NCBI GenBank assembly: GCA_016706405.1
Contig: JADJJT010000002.1
Span: 1-64,000 of the forward strand
Source of the DNA: Sphingobacteriales bacterium
GTDB taxonomy: Bacteria; Bacteroidota; Bacteroidia; Chitinophagales; UBA2359
Reading direction: 5' to 3'
Length of the DNA: 64,000 bases
The position numbers and the translations under genes are program-made. Shown piece by piece: positions 8,401 to 17,393 of the stretch (position 1 is the first letter of the stretch; each line of letters starts with the position of its first letter). The notes under the pieces were generated by a model. It made no database searches, was not told the origin of the DNA, and saw only the letters and a program-made list of their open reading frames with translations.

Positions 8401-9192
8401 ATGAATTTAAGCTTACAAGACAAAAACGCCTTAGTTGGCGGCAGCACACAAGGAATTGGCAAAGCCACTGCCATTGAGTTGGCCTTGCTGGGTGCTACTG
8501 TTACCCTTTTAGCCCGCAACGAATCTGCCTTGCAAGCCACTTGTGCCGAATTGCCAACGCCGTTTAATCAAAAACACCAATATATTGTAGGCGATTTTTC
8601 ACAGCCCGAGGCATTACAACAAAAAGTTGCTACTTATATGGCAAGCCATCAAATTGTTTACCATCTGTTAATAAATAATACGGGCGGCCCTAAAGGCGGG
8701 CCTATCCACCAAGCCAATTACACCGAGTTTGAGGCGGCCATGGCTATGCACCTTATTTGCAACCATTTATTAGTACAAACGGTATTGCCCGGTATGAAAT
8801 TAGCCAATTATGGCCGTATTGTCAATATCACTTCTACATCGGTAAAAGAGCCAATTGAAGGCTTGGGCGTATCAAATACAACCCGCTGGGCGGTAGCAGC
8901 CTGGGCTAAAACCTTAGCCGGCGAGGTGGCAGCCTGGGGCATAACCGTAAATACGGTGCTTCCGGGTTTTACCGAAACCGACCGCCTGCAACAAATTATC
9001 AATACCAATGCCCAAAAAAAACAAACCACTACTGCCGAAATGGAAAATTTTATGCGAAGTGTTGTACCCGCAGGGCGTTTTGCCGCCCCGCACGAAATTG
9101 CCGCAGCAGTAGCTTTTTTAGGTAGCCCGGCGGCTGGCTATATAAACGGCATAGTATTACCCGTTGATGGGGGCCGAACAAAATCGTTATAG
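8401..9192 (+). CDS. SDR-family oxidoreductase with atypical catalytic site
   Basis: This is a short-chain dehydrogenase/reductase-fold protein, probably cytosolic and NAD(P)-binding. The nucleotide motif is GGSTQGIGKATA (residues about 13-24). NNTGGP replaces the usual NNAG, and the catalytic serine region IVNITSTSV is present. Where a canonical SDR has YxxxK, this protein reads GVSNTTRWAVAAWAKTLAGE, so neither the Tyr nor the Lys is in its normal place. The C-terminal AAAVAFLGSPAAGYINGIVLPVDGG is typical of acyl-carrier-type reductases. Relatives with this substitution are annotated as 3-oxoacyl reductases, but the chemistry is uncertain. It follows queG after 68 bases on the same strand. 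Confidence 0.85.
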   Translation: MNLSLQDKNALVGGSTQGIGKATAIELALLGATVTLLARNESALQATCAELPTPFNQKHQYIVGDFSQPEALQQKVATYMASHQIVYHLLINNTGGPKGGPIHQANYTEFEAAMAMHLICNHLLVQTVLPGMKLANYGRIVNITSTSVKEPIEGLGVSNTTRWAVAAWAKTLAGEVAAWGITVNTVLPGFTETDRLQQIINTNAQKKQTTTAEMENFMRSVVPAGRFAAPHEIAAAVAFLGSPAAGYINGIVLPVDGGRTKSL

Positions 9193-9239
9193 CTAACAAA
9201 TTAAGATAAACTTATTTTTGAAAACGAATTAAATAAAAA

Positions 9240-9262
9240 CCCCGGAGGCAGCAACTCCGGGG
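9240..9262 (-). terminator. Rho-independent terminator for the PspC/GIN gene
   Basis: CCCCGGAG, a 7-base loop and CTCCGGGG form an 8-bp GC stem. Read on the minus strand it is followed by a T-rich tract (GTTTTTATTT), so it terminates the gene ending at 9380. Confidence 0.75.
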
Positions 9263-9379
9263 CAACAACAAGCACAGATAAACCTTATTCAAAAAGTGAA
9301 TATCTTTTTTATTTTATAATTGGTAAAATGGTTGCACCATATAATAGAATAGTTTGTTTGTTTTCTATTTGTTAGTTTG

Positions 9380-11770
9380 TTAGTTTTTTTGTTTGTCGTC
9401 AATAACACTGCTGCCGCTTGTATTTTTTTCAATTTGTTTGGGGTCTCCAAGGTAGTAAATAGTGCTCGACCCCGATGCCGAGGCGGTAATACTGTTTGTT
9501 GTGTTTAGCTCGGCATAGCTATCGCCCGAGGCGGTAATTTCCGTATCTTCTACCTTAAAATTAGCAGCATTTATTTTTGATGACCCCGACAACTCTACGC
9601 TCATTTGATTGCCCTGCCCTTGTAAATTTAAAGTTGAGCCACCCGATAAGGCAACCTCAAAACTGCTTGTTGTTAAATTTGCTTCGCAGGTGCTACCGGT
9701 TGACGCATGAAGGCTAAAATTATTGTTTTCAAAGCCACTAAGCTGGCAGTTAACCTTATTTGCCAAATGTATCTCATCGAGCAAGGGTAGGGTAATTACC
9801 CCTTTAATTTTAGGCTCGCCTCCCCAGTTAATTTTTAAACCAGATCCATCTTGTGTAATATCTAACTTTTCTAAATCGCTTTCGTTTCCGGCAAATTTTA
9901 CGCTATATTCTTCGCTGTTAAGTACTACAATTTCTAAGTTTCCCGAAACGTCTATCAAATCAAAATTGGCAAAATCATAAGCTTTTTCGGGGCCAAAGGC
10001 CGACAAGTTTATTGCCTCTATATTGGGGATATTACCTGCCGAGGCTGAATTTTCATTGCCATTTGTTTTATCTCCGGATAGTAAAGCCAAACCGTTTGGG
10101 GTCATTTTCCAAATATTTCCGGATAATTGGCGATGACGATATCCGGGTGCCAAATCAATATCCCAAATATAATCGGCTAAATTTTTGTCTATAAATATTT
10201 GTTGCCCTACCGGAATATTTAAAACATAGGTCATGGTTTGGTTGCGCCATTTTTGGCCAGGCGCCGTTTGGTAATAAGGTTTAAACGAAAGCACTGAGTC
10301 GGTTTGACTAAACATAGGAATAATACTTTGTGCGTTTTCAGCGGCTTCGTTGGTAGTACCGCCTTGTGCCGATACTGCTTTGCTAAAACTAAGCTCGGCA
10401 TTATCGCTTTTTTTGATACTTATATCCGGAAAAGTAAAATAAAGTGCCTTGTTTTCGGTATCAAAACTTACAAGGCCATTGCTTGGACCAAACTCCCAAT
10501 CCATTAGCGCATTCATATTGCGGTCGTCGGGTTGTAGTTGCAGGGCTAAGGTTTGGTTGTTCGCCATTTTTGTTATTGGTAAAGCATCGTTAAAATTAGC
10601 TTTATGGGCAAACTCGGTTCGGTAAGTATTGCCGCCGGTAACTAATAAACTTAGCAAGCTAAGCAGCCAAATACCCACCATTATGCGCCCCCAGTGATAA
10701 CGGCTTCTGACCCTAAACGAGCGTTTAAATATTAAATATCCTACCAATAAAACCGGAATTCCAAAAACGGCCAACAAGCTAATACTGCTAATAACAAGCT
10801 GCGCAAACGAATCAAAAACAAAATTATTTAAAAAGCTAAACGAGTAGGCAAGAGCACTTAACACCCCTACAAACGCCGACACCAAGCCTAATAAAATACT
10901 GCCAACAATAATTATGGCTATAATTTTGGCAAACAGCCTAATACCGCGCTCGTAGTTAATATTTTTTGCTTTGGCTTGGGCTTGCGCTCTAAAGTTGTGG
11001 AAAAACTGGCGGGTACGCTGGCCGGTTTCGCCCTCATTAAATTCGTCAATGGCGTTGTTTAAGGTATTTACGCCCTGTTTAAAGGCTTGCTCAATGCTCG
11101 ACACATTAATGGGCTTGCCTCGCATGGCTAATTTTTGTGCAGGGGTTTTGGCTTTGGGAATAATAACCATTAATAATATATAAAACATAAACGACATGCC
11201 GCCTAACACAGAGGCTGCCACAAAAGCCAATCGAATCCAAAGCGGGTCGCTAATGCCGGCGTAGGCGGCAATACCCGAGCAAACACCTCCTACAATAGTA
11301 TCGTCGGGGTTGCGGTACAAGCGGCGCGAGGCAAAACTGCTTGTGGCTTGTTGCTGCTCAGTTTGTTCGTTGTTATTTGTTGTTTTGTAATTTGGGTTGG
11401 CAGTGTCATTGCTATTGTTAGCAGAGCTTTCGGATGCTGCCGAAGTATTTTGGCTGCCGGTGTTTGGTATATTTGGAGTGGTGGTATCGGCAACGGTATT
11501 TAAATTGTCTGAGGCCAATTCTTCGGGATGCCCCATAACGGCTATTACTTTTTTAACATCGTCGGCCATAATAACCTGCCGGCGTTGGCTTTGCAGGGTA
11601 TCGGTAAACATTTCGGCTACACGTGCCTCAATATCGGTAACAATTTCATTGCCGTTATTATCATCGAAATAGCGGTGCAGCGAGGTAAAATACGCATCGA
11701 GTTGCTCAAAAGCATCTTCGGCTATATGAAAAAACAAACCGCCAAGGTTTATACTTAAAGTTTTATGCAT
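9380..11770 (-). CDS. PspC-domain membrane protein with C-terminal GIN/DUF2807 domain
   Basis: This is a 796-residue envelope protein. The N-terminal ~80 residues form a small domain that matches those preceding PspC in Bacteroidota. An Asn/Thr/Gln-rich linker (about 90-145) follows. Residues about 148-210 are a PspC domain (LYRNPDDTIVGGVCSGIAAY, then two membrane segments). Further hydrophobic segments lie near 285-375. The C-terminal part from about residue 590 is a repetitive beta region of the DUF2807 'GIN' type (ISVSGN..., LSGGSTLNLQGQGNQMSVELSGSSKI, GDSYAELNTTNSITASASGSSTI), probably facing the periplasm. PspC proteins are linked to envelope stress; that role here is inferred. The gene follows a PadR regulator (134-base gap) and probably shares its transcript. 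A GC-rich terminator follows its stop. Confidence 0.88.
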   Translation of the reverse strand: MHKTLSINLGGLFFHIAEDAFEQLDAYFTSLHRYFDDNNGNEIVTDIEARVAEMFTDTLQSQRRQVIMADDVKKVIAVMGHPEELASDNLNTVADTTTPNIPNTGSQNTSAASESSANNSNDTANPNYKTTNNNEQTEQQQATSSFASRRLYRNPDDTIVGGVCSGIAAYAGISDPLWIRLAFVAASVLGGMSFMFYILLMVIIPKAKTPAQKLAMRGKPINVSSIEQAFKQGVNTLNNAIDEFNEGETGQRTRQFFHNFRAQAQAKAKNINYERGIRLFAKIIAIIIVGSILLGLVSAFVGVLSALAYSFSFLNNFVFDSFAQLVISSISLLAVFGIPVLLVGYLIFKRSFRVRSRYHWGRIMVGIWLLSLLSLLVTGGNTYRTEFAHKANFNDALPITKMANNQTLALQLQPDDRNMNALMDWEFGPSNGLVSFDTENKALYFTFPDISIKKSDNAELSFSKAVSAQGGTTNEAAENAQSIIPMFSQTDSVLSFKPYYQTAPGQKWRNQTMTYVLNIPVGQQIFIDKNLADYIWDIDLAPGYRHRQLSGNIWKMTPNGLALLSGDKTNGNENSASAGNIPNIEAINLSAFGPEKAYDFANFDLIDVSGNLEIVVLNSEEYSVKFAGNESDLEKLDITQDGSGLKINWGGEPKIKGVITLPLLDEIHLANKVNCQLSGFENNNFSLHASTGSTCEANLTTSSFEVALSGGSTLNLQGQGNQMSVELSGSSKINAANFKVEDTEITASGDSYAELNTTNSITASASGSSTIYYLGDPKQIEKNTSGSSVIDDKQKN

Positions 11771-11903
11771 AGTTGTTTATTGTTAATTTTAATGGGTGGA
11801 GTAAGAAAAACAATTAAATTGAGATAGTTTTTTAGCAGCAAAAAATAGGATTGGTTAATCAGCAGCGTTTATCCGGATGAAAATTGAGAGATAGGATGTG
11901 TGC

Positions 11904-12272
11904 TTAAACATCCGGAAAAGCATAGCTTACTTGTGTAGTTGGCGGTTTTTCAATTGTTCGGACTGCATGAACCAATTCGTTCCAGGTTTTGCGCAATTCG
12001 GCCAAAAAGGCATCGCCTTCGTTGGTTAGCGAATAATATTTGCGCGGTGGCCCCGTTTTCGACTCTTCCCAGCGGTAAGTTAGCATACCGTCGGTTTTTA
12101 AGCGGTTTAGCAGCGGGTAAAGAGTGCCCTCAACCATTAACAGGTTGGCGGCTTTCATTTCGGTTATAATATCCGATGGGTACATTTCGCCGCGCGCTAT
12201 AATGTTTAGCACACAAAACTCTAAAATACCGCGCCGCATTTGGGTTTTTACTTTGTCAATACTTAATTCCAT
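11904..12272 (-). CDS. PadR-family transcriptional regulator
   Basis: This is a 122-residue winged-helix repressor. The PadR signature runs from MRRGILEFCVLNIIARGEMY through DIITEMKAANLLMVEGTLYPLLNRLKTDG to GPPRKYYSLTNEGDAFL. The C-terminal helix, used for dimerisation, is short. It is the first gene of a unit with the PspC/GIN gene. PadR-PspC pairs are common in Bacteroidota, so it most likely controls its own operon. Supporting this, an inverted repeat AGTACC-N11-GGTACT lies at the predicted transcription start upstream. The inducer is unknown. Confidence 0.92.
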   Translation of the reverse strand: MELSIDKVKTQMRRGILEFCVLNIIARGEMYPSDIITEMKAANLLMVEGTLYPLLNRLKTDGMLTYRWEESKTGPPRKYYSLTNEGDAFLAELRKTWNELVHAVRTIEKPPTTQVSYAFPDV

Positions 12273-12313
12273 TATTTACGGTTATAGTTGATAAAAGCTA
12301 TCGTCTTTAAAAT

Positions 12314-12336
12314 AGTACCTTGTGTTGCATGGTACT
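12314..12336. promoter_or_regulatory. Candidate PadR operator (AGTACC-N11-GGTACT)
   Basis: A perfect 6-bp inverted repeat with an 11-base spacer sits just downstream of the PadR gene's -7 box, overlapping the expected initial transcribed region. Binding there would block transcription, so autoregulation is likely. The assignment to PadR is inferred from position. Confidence 0.55.
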
Positions 12337-12343
12337 TGTTGCG

Positions 12344-12351
12344 CAAAGGTA
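12344..12351 (-). promoter_or_regulatory. Promoter -7 box (TACCTTTG) of the padR-pspC unit
   Basis: It is an exact TAnnTTTG match on the minus strand, predicting transcription from about 12338 and a leader of about 65 bases. Confidence 0.6.
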
Positions 12352-12525
12352 ATATAATCCGGAGATAAAAAGTTCCGGAAAGTTTAATTTTTTTCAAAAA
12401 AAAGTAAAAATTTTATCTTTTGCCCTGTAAAATGCCTTATTTTATGTGTTTTTCATCTACCGACTTACACTTCATTAAATACAATAACAAACAAAACTGT
12501 AACAGCAACATAAAAAAAGAAGATT

Positions 12526-12533
12526 TATCTTTG
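12526..12533 (+). promoter_or_regulatory. Promoter -7 box (TATCTTTG), predicts a leaderless mRNA
   Basis: This exact TAnnTTTG match is separated from the ATG at 12538 by four bases (CCCA). Confidence 0.6.
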
Positions 12534-12537
12534 CCCA

Positions 12538-13311
12538 ATGATTGGCCATTTTACCCACCCACAAAAACCCGAACAAACGGTAGCGGTGCAATTTAACGCC
12601 CCTATTGATATTAGTATGCCCCTGCGCGCCGGAGACCAAAATGCAAACTGCTTTTGGGCTCCGGCTGTACAAATTGAACCCGTTCGCAGTGGCAATTTTA
12701 TTGGCGATACAACAAAAGGCGGCTTGGTTAATTTTAAAAACGTAAGCCTAAACCCGCATGGCAACGGCACCCATACCGAGTGTGTTGGCCATATTGCCAC
12801 CCAACCTTATTATTTACCACAATGCCTTACTAATTACCTGTTTTTTGCCGAACTTGCCACCGTTTACCCCACCTTGCAAACCAACGGCGACCGCATTATT
12901 ACTTTAGATACACTTGCCGCAGTACTAAATCCGGATGAAACGAACAACCTGCTGCCTGCCTTAGTATTGCGCACCATGCCCAACCCAACCACCAAATTAA
13001 CGCAAAATTACTCAGGCACTAATCCGCCGTATATACACCACCAGGCTGTTTCGTGGTTAGTAAGCAAAGGGGTACAACATTTATTAATTGACCTGCCCTC
13101 GGTTGACCGCGAACAAGACGAAGGTTTGCTATTGGCACATAAAGCATTTTGGCAATATCCACACGGCCCTATACGAACCCAATGTACCATTACCGAACTT
13201 ATATATGTGCCCAACCAAATAAAAGATGGGCAGTATTTACTGCAATTTCAAATTACCTCGCTCGAGCTTGATGCAAGCCCCTCAAAACCTGTTTTATACG
13301 CCTTAGCGTAA
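12538..13311 (+). CDS. Cyclase-family metal-dependent hydrolase (kynurenine formamidase-like)
   Basis: This 257-residue protein of the cyclase/kynurenine formamidase superfamily probably hydrolyses an amide or ester with bound metal. The metal-site region reads LNPHGNGTHTECVGHI (residues about 77-92), the family's HxGTHxDxxxH motif with Glu in place of Asp. A second conserved part is HQAVSWLVSKGVQHLLIDLPSVDREQDEGLLLAHKAFW, seen over about residues 168-206. The substrate cannot be told from sequence, and there is no tryptophan-catabolism gene beside it. The start is fixed by a -7 box four bases upstream of the ATG. An IS5-type element lies only five bases after its stop, so its normal downstream region has been displaced. 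Confidence 0.85.
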   Translation: MIGHFTHPQKPEQTVAVQFNAPIDISMPLRAGDQNANCFWAPAVQIEPVRSGNFIGDTTKGGLVNFKNVSLNPHGNGTHTECVGHIATQPYYLPQCLTNYLFFAELATVYPTLQTNGDRIITLDTLAAVLNPDETNNLLPALVLRTMPNPTTKLTQNYSGTNPPYIHHQAVSWLVSKGVQHLLIDLPSVDREQDEGLLLAHKAFWQYPHGPIRTQCTITELIYVPNQIKDGQYLLQFQITSLELDASPSKPVLYALA

Positions 13312-13316
13312 TATTT

Positions 13317-14245
13317 AGAGACTGTCTAAAAATTAAAAATTGGCATGCCAGTCCTAAAAATTGATAGGAAAAAAGTTATTAAAAGAGATGTGAATAAAAG
13401 ACTATCAGTTTGACGTTTAAATAATAATTCATAGCTTTATGAAAATCAAACACATAAAGTAAAATGAAAACCTACCCAAGCAGTCTCACCGATAGTCAAT
13501 GGAGTGCAATATTAGGCATTTTAGACGACAAACGGAAACGAAAACACAGTTTAAGAGAAATTTTTAATGCGCTGTTCTATTTGCTTAAAAGCTGGCTGTC
13601 AATGGCGCATGCTGCCGTTCCATTTTCCGTCATGGAAGCTTGTTTACTACTATTTTACCAAGTGGAAGAAGGATGGGACGATAGAACTCATCCATGAAAT
13701 ACTCAGGGATAAGACTCGAAAGCAAGCAGGCAGGGCTTCATCGCCAAGTGTTGGTATAATTGATAGCCAGAGCGTAAAGACAACAAGCGTCGGAGGCTTG
13801 TGCAGAGGGATTGACGGGGTAAAAAGTTAAAGGCAGAAAGCGGCATATTATTGTAGATACAATGGGACTACTTTTAGCGGTTGTGGTTCATGCGGCAAAT
13901 GAGCATGACAGTAAATCAGCCCCAATGGTTATAGCTGACCTCAGAGGCAGGTTTTGCAGATTGGTAAAGATAGTAGCTGATGGCGGGTATAGAGGCGAGT
14001 TAATTGAAAATACCCGCAAAACGTTTGGGTGGGTGGTTGAGGTTGTAAGTAGATCGAATACAGCCGCGAAATTCGAAGTATGGCCAAAAGATGGATTGTT
14101 GAAAGAACTTTTGCATGGCTCGAAAGCTATCGAAGATTGAGTAAAGACTTTGAGTTCCAAACCGAAACGAGCCAGACAATGATCCAACTTGCCATGATAA
14201 AATTGATGCTTAATAGAATTAGAAAATAAAATTTAGACAGGCTCT
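13317..14245 (+). mobile_element. Degenerate IS5-family insertion sequence
   Basis: This element of about 929 bp has imperfect terminal inverted repeats: left AGAGACTGTCTAAAAATT, right (reverse complement) AGAGCCTGTCTAAATTT. The direct repeat TATTT flanks both ends (13312-13316 and 14246-14250) and is a good candidate target duplication. Inside is one DDE transposase gene broken by frameshifts. No TCCGGA word occurs in the element, although the surrounding DNA is rich in it. The copy is inserted just after the cyclase-family gene. Confidence 0.85.
13464..14229 (+). pseudogene. IS5-family DDE transposase, frameshifted
   Basis: Read across three frames this is a complete IS5-type transposase. 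It begins MKTYPSSLTDSQWSAILGIL, passes through GCQWRMLPFHFPSWKLVYYY, then the first catalytic Asp (GIIDSQSVKT), the second (VADGGYRGEL) and the Glu motif (RWIVERTFAWLESYRRL). It ends LMLNRIRK at 14229. The frame changes at about 13590 (one extra T in AAAAGCTGGC), at about 13818-13828 (short G and A runs), and at about 14088 (one A missing). The copy as written cannot make an active transposase. The changes are all at or next to short homopolymers, so sequencing error is an alternative to decay. Confidence 0.85.
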
Positions 14246-14304
14246 TATTTGCAACAGCAATATACGAGCAAATTTTTTTTCGGCAGGATACCAAAGTTTT
14301 AAGG

Positions 14305-14312
14305 TAACTTTG
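14305..14312 (+). promoter_or_regulatory. Promoter -7 box (TAACTTTG) of panD
   Basis: This exact TAnnTTTG match predicts transcription from about 14318, 17 bases before the panD ATG. It lies 60 bases beyond the IS5-type element, so panD keeps its promoter. Confidence 0.55.
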
Positions 14313-14334
14313 CGCACTATTATTTAAATCAACT

Positions 14335-14736
14335 ATGCAAATACAAGTTTTTAAATCGAAAATACACCGCGCTCGTGTAACCGAGGCCGAACTTAACTAT
14401 ATAGGCAGTATTACCATTGATGCCACTTTAATGGATGCCGCCGGACTTTTTGAACACGAACGGGTTCAAATAGTAAACTGCAATAATGGCGAGCGTTTAG
14501 AAACCTACGTAATTAAAGGCGAGCGCGATTCGGGGGTAATTTGCCTAAACGGTGCCGCTGCCCGCAAAGTAGCCGTTGGCGATATTGTAATTATTATTGG
14601 CTATGGCTATATTAATATTGAAGAAGCCAAAACCTATCCCGGCGGCAAAGTAGTATTTGTTGATGAAAACAACCGCCCTGTTGACCTGTCAATAACCCAC
14701 GAAAAAAACTGGAGTTTTGAAGAAATTGTTGTATAA
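14335..14736 (+). CDS. panD: Aspartate 1-decarboxylase
   Basis: This enzyme decarboxylates aspartate to beta-alanine for pantothenate and coenzyme A. It is made as a proenzyme that cleaves itself at a Gly-Ser bond to form a pyruvoyl cofactor, and the site is visible as IGSITID (Ser25). Other family parts are the start MQIQVFKSKIHRARVTEAEL, YVIKGERDSGVICLNGAAAR and VIIIGYGYI. At 133 residues it is slightly longer than the typical ~120. Its end overlaps the next gene by 20 bases, which points to translational coupling, although the neighbour's function is unrelated. Confidence 0.95.
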   Translation: MQIQVFKSKIHRARVTEAELNYIGSITIDATLMDAAGLFEHERVQIVNCNNGERLETYVIKGERDSGVICLNGAAARKVAVGDIVIIIGYGYINIEEAKTYPGGKVVFVDENNRPVDLSITHEKNWSFEEIVV

Positions 14737-15754
14737 AGCCCTGCAGTATGTGCTGTTTTTAGGGCTTGGTTTGTTGTTGGTTTACTGGTCGGTGCGCAAT
14801 TTTACGGCCTCTGACTGGCAAAATATACGCCAAGCCTTTGCTAACGGCAATTACGCATGGTTGGCGGCTGCTTTTGTTTGCATCTTGTTTAGCCATTGGC
14901 TAAGGGCAGTGCGCTGGCAACACTTAATAAAAGCATCCTACAAGCATTACCCTGGTATTGTAAACACAACGGCTGCCGTATTGATTAACTATCTTATTAA
15001 TTTGGCATTTCCGCGCTTGGGCGAGGTAAGTAGGTGCGGCGTAGTTAATAAATACGATAAAATACCTATGTCTATTGCCTTGGGTACTGTTGTGGCCGAG
15101 CGGGTAATTGATGTAATTCTTTTATTTTTGTTCACTGTATTAATGTTCTTTTGGCAGGCCGATACAATTGGCGTGTATGCACATCAAAAAATTATAGCCC
15201 CAATTGAAGCCAAGTTTGCTAACCTAACCCAAACAGGCTGGGGCACCTTTATATTATTGTTGGCAATTGCATTAATAATAGGTTTGGCTTGGTTTATGAA
15301 ACGCCGCCTACAACAATTTGCTGTTTACAATAAATTAAAATCGTTGGCATTAAGTTTTATCAAAGGAGTGGTAGCCGTACAAAAAGTACAACGACCTTTA
15401 TTGTTTTGGGTTTCTTCTATCTTAATTTGGGTAGGCTATTACTTAGCAATAATGGCCTGCTTTAAGGTAACAAGTTTTACCGACACCTTAAGCTGGGGAG
15501 CTGCTTTTGCCGTATTAATTGTAGGAAGTTATGGCATGATTGCAACACAGGGCGGAATTGGCGCCTACCAACTTCTTGTTTCCGGATTATTGGTGCTTTA
15601 CGGCCTCGAACAAACTTTAGCATACGGTTTTAGCTGGCTGCTTTGGAGCGCACAAACGTTTTTATCAGTATTTTTGGGCTTTATTGGCCTGGTAGGGCTG
15701 CCAATTATTAATAAACAAAACAAGGCAAACACAACGGCAACAACTAACAATTAA
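14717..15754 (+). CDS. Flippase-like integral membrane protein (lysylphosphatidylglycerol synthase TM/UPF0104 family)
   Basis: This 345-residue polytopic inner-membrane protein belongs to the family containing the membrane part of MprF and AglD. It has about eight hydrophobic segments. The conserved NTTAAVLINYLINLAFPRLGEVSRCGVV pattern (residues about 82-110) and the later GSYGMIATQGGIGAYQ segment are typical. Relatives move lipid-linked molecules across the membrane. There is no aminoacyl transferase domain here, so the cargo is unknown. The start codon is TTG at 14717, inside the end of panD (20-base overlap). It is followed by rfaE2 on the same strand, and a role with lipid-linked sugars is an inference. 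Confidence 0.82.
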   Translation: MKKLLYKALQYVLFLGLGLLLVYWSVRNFTASDWQNIRQAFANGNYAWLAAAFVCILFSHWLRAVRWQHLIKASYKHYPGIVNTTAAVLINYLINLAFPRLGEVSRCGVVNKYDKIPMSIALGTVVAERVIDVILLFLFTVLMFFWQADTIGVYAHQKIIAPIEAKFANLTQTGWGTFILLLAIALIIGLAWFMKRRLQQFAVYNKLKSLALSFIKGVVAVQKVQRPLLFWVSSILIWVGYYLAIMACFKVTSFTDTLSWGAAFAVLIVGSYGMIATQGGIGAYQLLVSGLLVLYGLEQTLAYGFSWLLWSAQTFLSVFLGFIGLVGLPIINKQNKANTTATTNN

Positions 15755-15792
15755 AATACATATTTTTTATATTATTTTTATATCTTATAATA

Positions 15793-16314
15793 ATGCTAAA
15801 CGCCGAAACAACCATTGTAATTCCACCCAGAAATACGGAAAATCGTATTAATGATAAAATTATAACTACCGACCAATATCAAACCCTTAGCCGGACACTT
15901 AATATACTTCGTTTTAAAAGTAATACCATTGCCTTTACCAATGGTTGCTTCGATTTGCTGCATCAAGGGCATATCCATTGTTTAGCCCAAACCGCCAATT
16001 TAGCCGATTTTGTTATTGTTGGCCTCAATACCGATGCCTCGGTACAGCGCTTAAAAGGCCCCAAACGACCGCTTCAAAGCCAACAAGCCCGGGCGCAAAT
16101 ATTGGCCTCGTTGTTTTATGTTAATATGGTGGTATTGTTTGATGAAGACACCCCTTACGAGCTAATAAAGTTAATTCAACCCGATGTATTGACAAAAGGC
16201 GGCGATTATCATCCGGATTCTATTGTTGGAGCCGATATAGTTAAAAACAACGGCGGGCAGGTAACGGTAATACCTTTTTTAGATGGCCACTCAACCACCA
16301 AACTTATAAGCTAA
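15793..16314 (+). CDS. rfaE2: D-glycero-beta-D-manno-heptose 1-phosphate adenylyltransferase
   Basis: This enzyme transfers AMP to heptose 1-phosphate to make ADP-heptose, the precursor for lipopolysaccharide inner core. It is the separate C-terminal half of HldE, without the kinase domain. The nucleotidyltransferase signature FTNGCFDLLHQGHIHCL (HxGH motif, residues about 48-64) is clear. GLNTDASVQRLKGPKRPL, TKGGDYHPDSIVGADIV and the final GHSTTKLIS follow. The matching kinase is not in the window. It sits 38 bases after the flippase-like gene. An N-terminal extension of about 40 residues precedes the catalytic domain. Confidence 0.9.
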   Translation: MLNAETTIVIPPRNTENRINDKIITTDQYQTLSRTLNILRFKSNTIAFTNGCFDLLHQGHIHCLAQTANLADFVIVGLNTDASVQRLKGPKRPLQSQQARAQILASLFYVNMVVLFDEDTPYELIKLIQPDVLTKGGDYHPDSIVGADIVKNNGGQVTVIPFLDGHSTTKLIS

Positions 16315-16352
16315 GCTAAGCAAATTAATTGAAGGAAGAAGACTTCTTGCCG

Positions 16353-17393
16353 TCATAAACCCCTTCTGTTTAACTCATCGTGGTATTTTTGGGTGTTAAT
16401 TTGATGCTCTTGGTAGGTGTTGGCAAAATTATGGTAGCCCGAAAAATCTTCTTTAGCACAAAAATACATATAGTCGCCTTCGGCGGGGTTAAGGACGGCC
16501 TCCATAGCAGCTTTGTTGGGCGTGCGAACCGGGCCCGGCGGCAGTCCAAAATTGCGATAGGTATTGTAGGGCGAGTTTATTTGGGTATGATTTTTAGTTA
16601 CCCGTTTAATGGTAAAATCTCCAACAGCAAAAATAACGGTAGGGTCGGCGTGCAGGCGTTCGTTTTTGGCCAGACGGTTTAAGTAAACCCGTGCCACTTT
16701 GGGCATTTCGTCGGTTTTGGCCGTTTCCCAGGTAACAATCGAGGCGAGTGTATTGGCCTCAAATTGGGTAAGCCCCAAAGCTTTGGCTTTTTCAAGGTTC
16801 TCGTCCGTCCAAAAATTGGCATATATTTTATACATCCGGTCAAAAAACTGTTCGGCGCTGGTGTTCCAGTTAAATTGGTAGGTATCGGCAAAAAATGCGC
16901 CGATTAGCTGGGTTGGGTTTAAATTTTTTTGCTGTAAAAAAGCGGTATCGCTTAACAAGGTGGCTAATTGTGCCGAGTCGGCCTCAATGAGTGGGTGTAC
17001 TGCCGCTACTAATTCGGTTAAAGTATGCAACCCATCGAGCGAAATATTTACCGGCGTTTGCTGCCCCGAACGCAACAAGTTTACTACGGAACGGTTGCTC
17101 ATATTTGCATTCAACAAATAGCGTCCGGGTTGTATTTTTTTAGGGTAATTCATTTGCCGAGCTACTAAATCAAAACTTTTTATAGAGGCAATCATTCCGT
17201 TTTTAGCCAAAGAGTCTAACACTTCTTGGTAAGTGGCATTTGTGCGAATAAAAAGCACCGAACTTGTATTGGTATTAACATTGGGCTTATATAGCAGCCA
17301 CCAACCGGCAACGGCAGCTACAATGCCACCAAAAAACAATAAAAACAGTAAAATTTTAATAATTTTGCCTGCAATTGAACGCGGCTTCGACAT
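16353..17393 (-). CDS. mltG: Endolytic transglycosylase MltG
   Basis: This membrane-anchored lytic transglycosylase cuts nascent peptidoglycan and is thought to end strand elongation. A single N-terminal membrane segment (ILLFLLFFGGIVAAVAGWWLL, residues about 13-33) leaves the rest in the periplasm. The YceG domain includes the catalytic-glutamate region LASIVTWETAKTDEMPKVARVYLNRL, whose Glu sits in VTWETA, followed by HADPTVIFAVGDF and NTYRNFGLPPGPVRTPNKAAMEAVLNP (about residues 275-305). Length (346) is normal. It is convergent with rfaE2 and divergent from the aminotransferase gene. Confidence 0.93.
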   Translation of the reverse strand: MSKPRSIAGKIIKILLFLLFFGGIVAAVAGWWLLYKPNVNTNTSSVLFIRTNATYQEVLDSLAKNGMIASIKSFDLVARQMNYPKKIQPGRYLLNANMSNRSVVNLLRSGQQTPVNISLDGLHTLTELVAAVHPLIEADSAQLATLLSDTAFLQQKNLNPTQLIGAFFADTYQFNWNTSAEQFFDRMYKIYANFWTDENLEKAKALGLTQFEANTLASIVTWETAKTDEMPKVARVYLNRLAKNERLHADPTVIFAVGDFTIKRVTKNHTQINSPYNTYRNFGLPPGPVRTPNKAAMEAVLNPAEGDYMYFCAKEDFSGYHNFANTYQEHQINTQKYHDELNRRGL

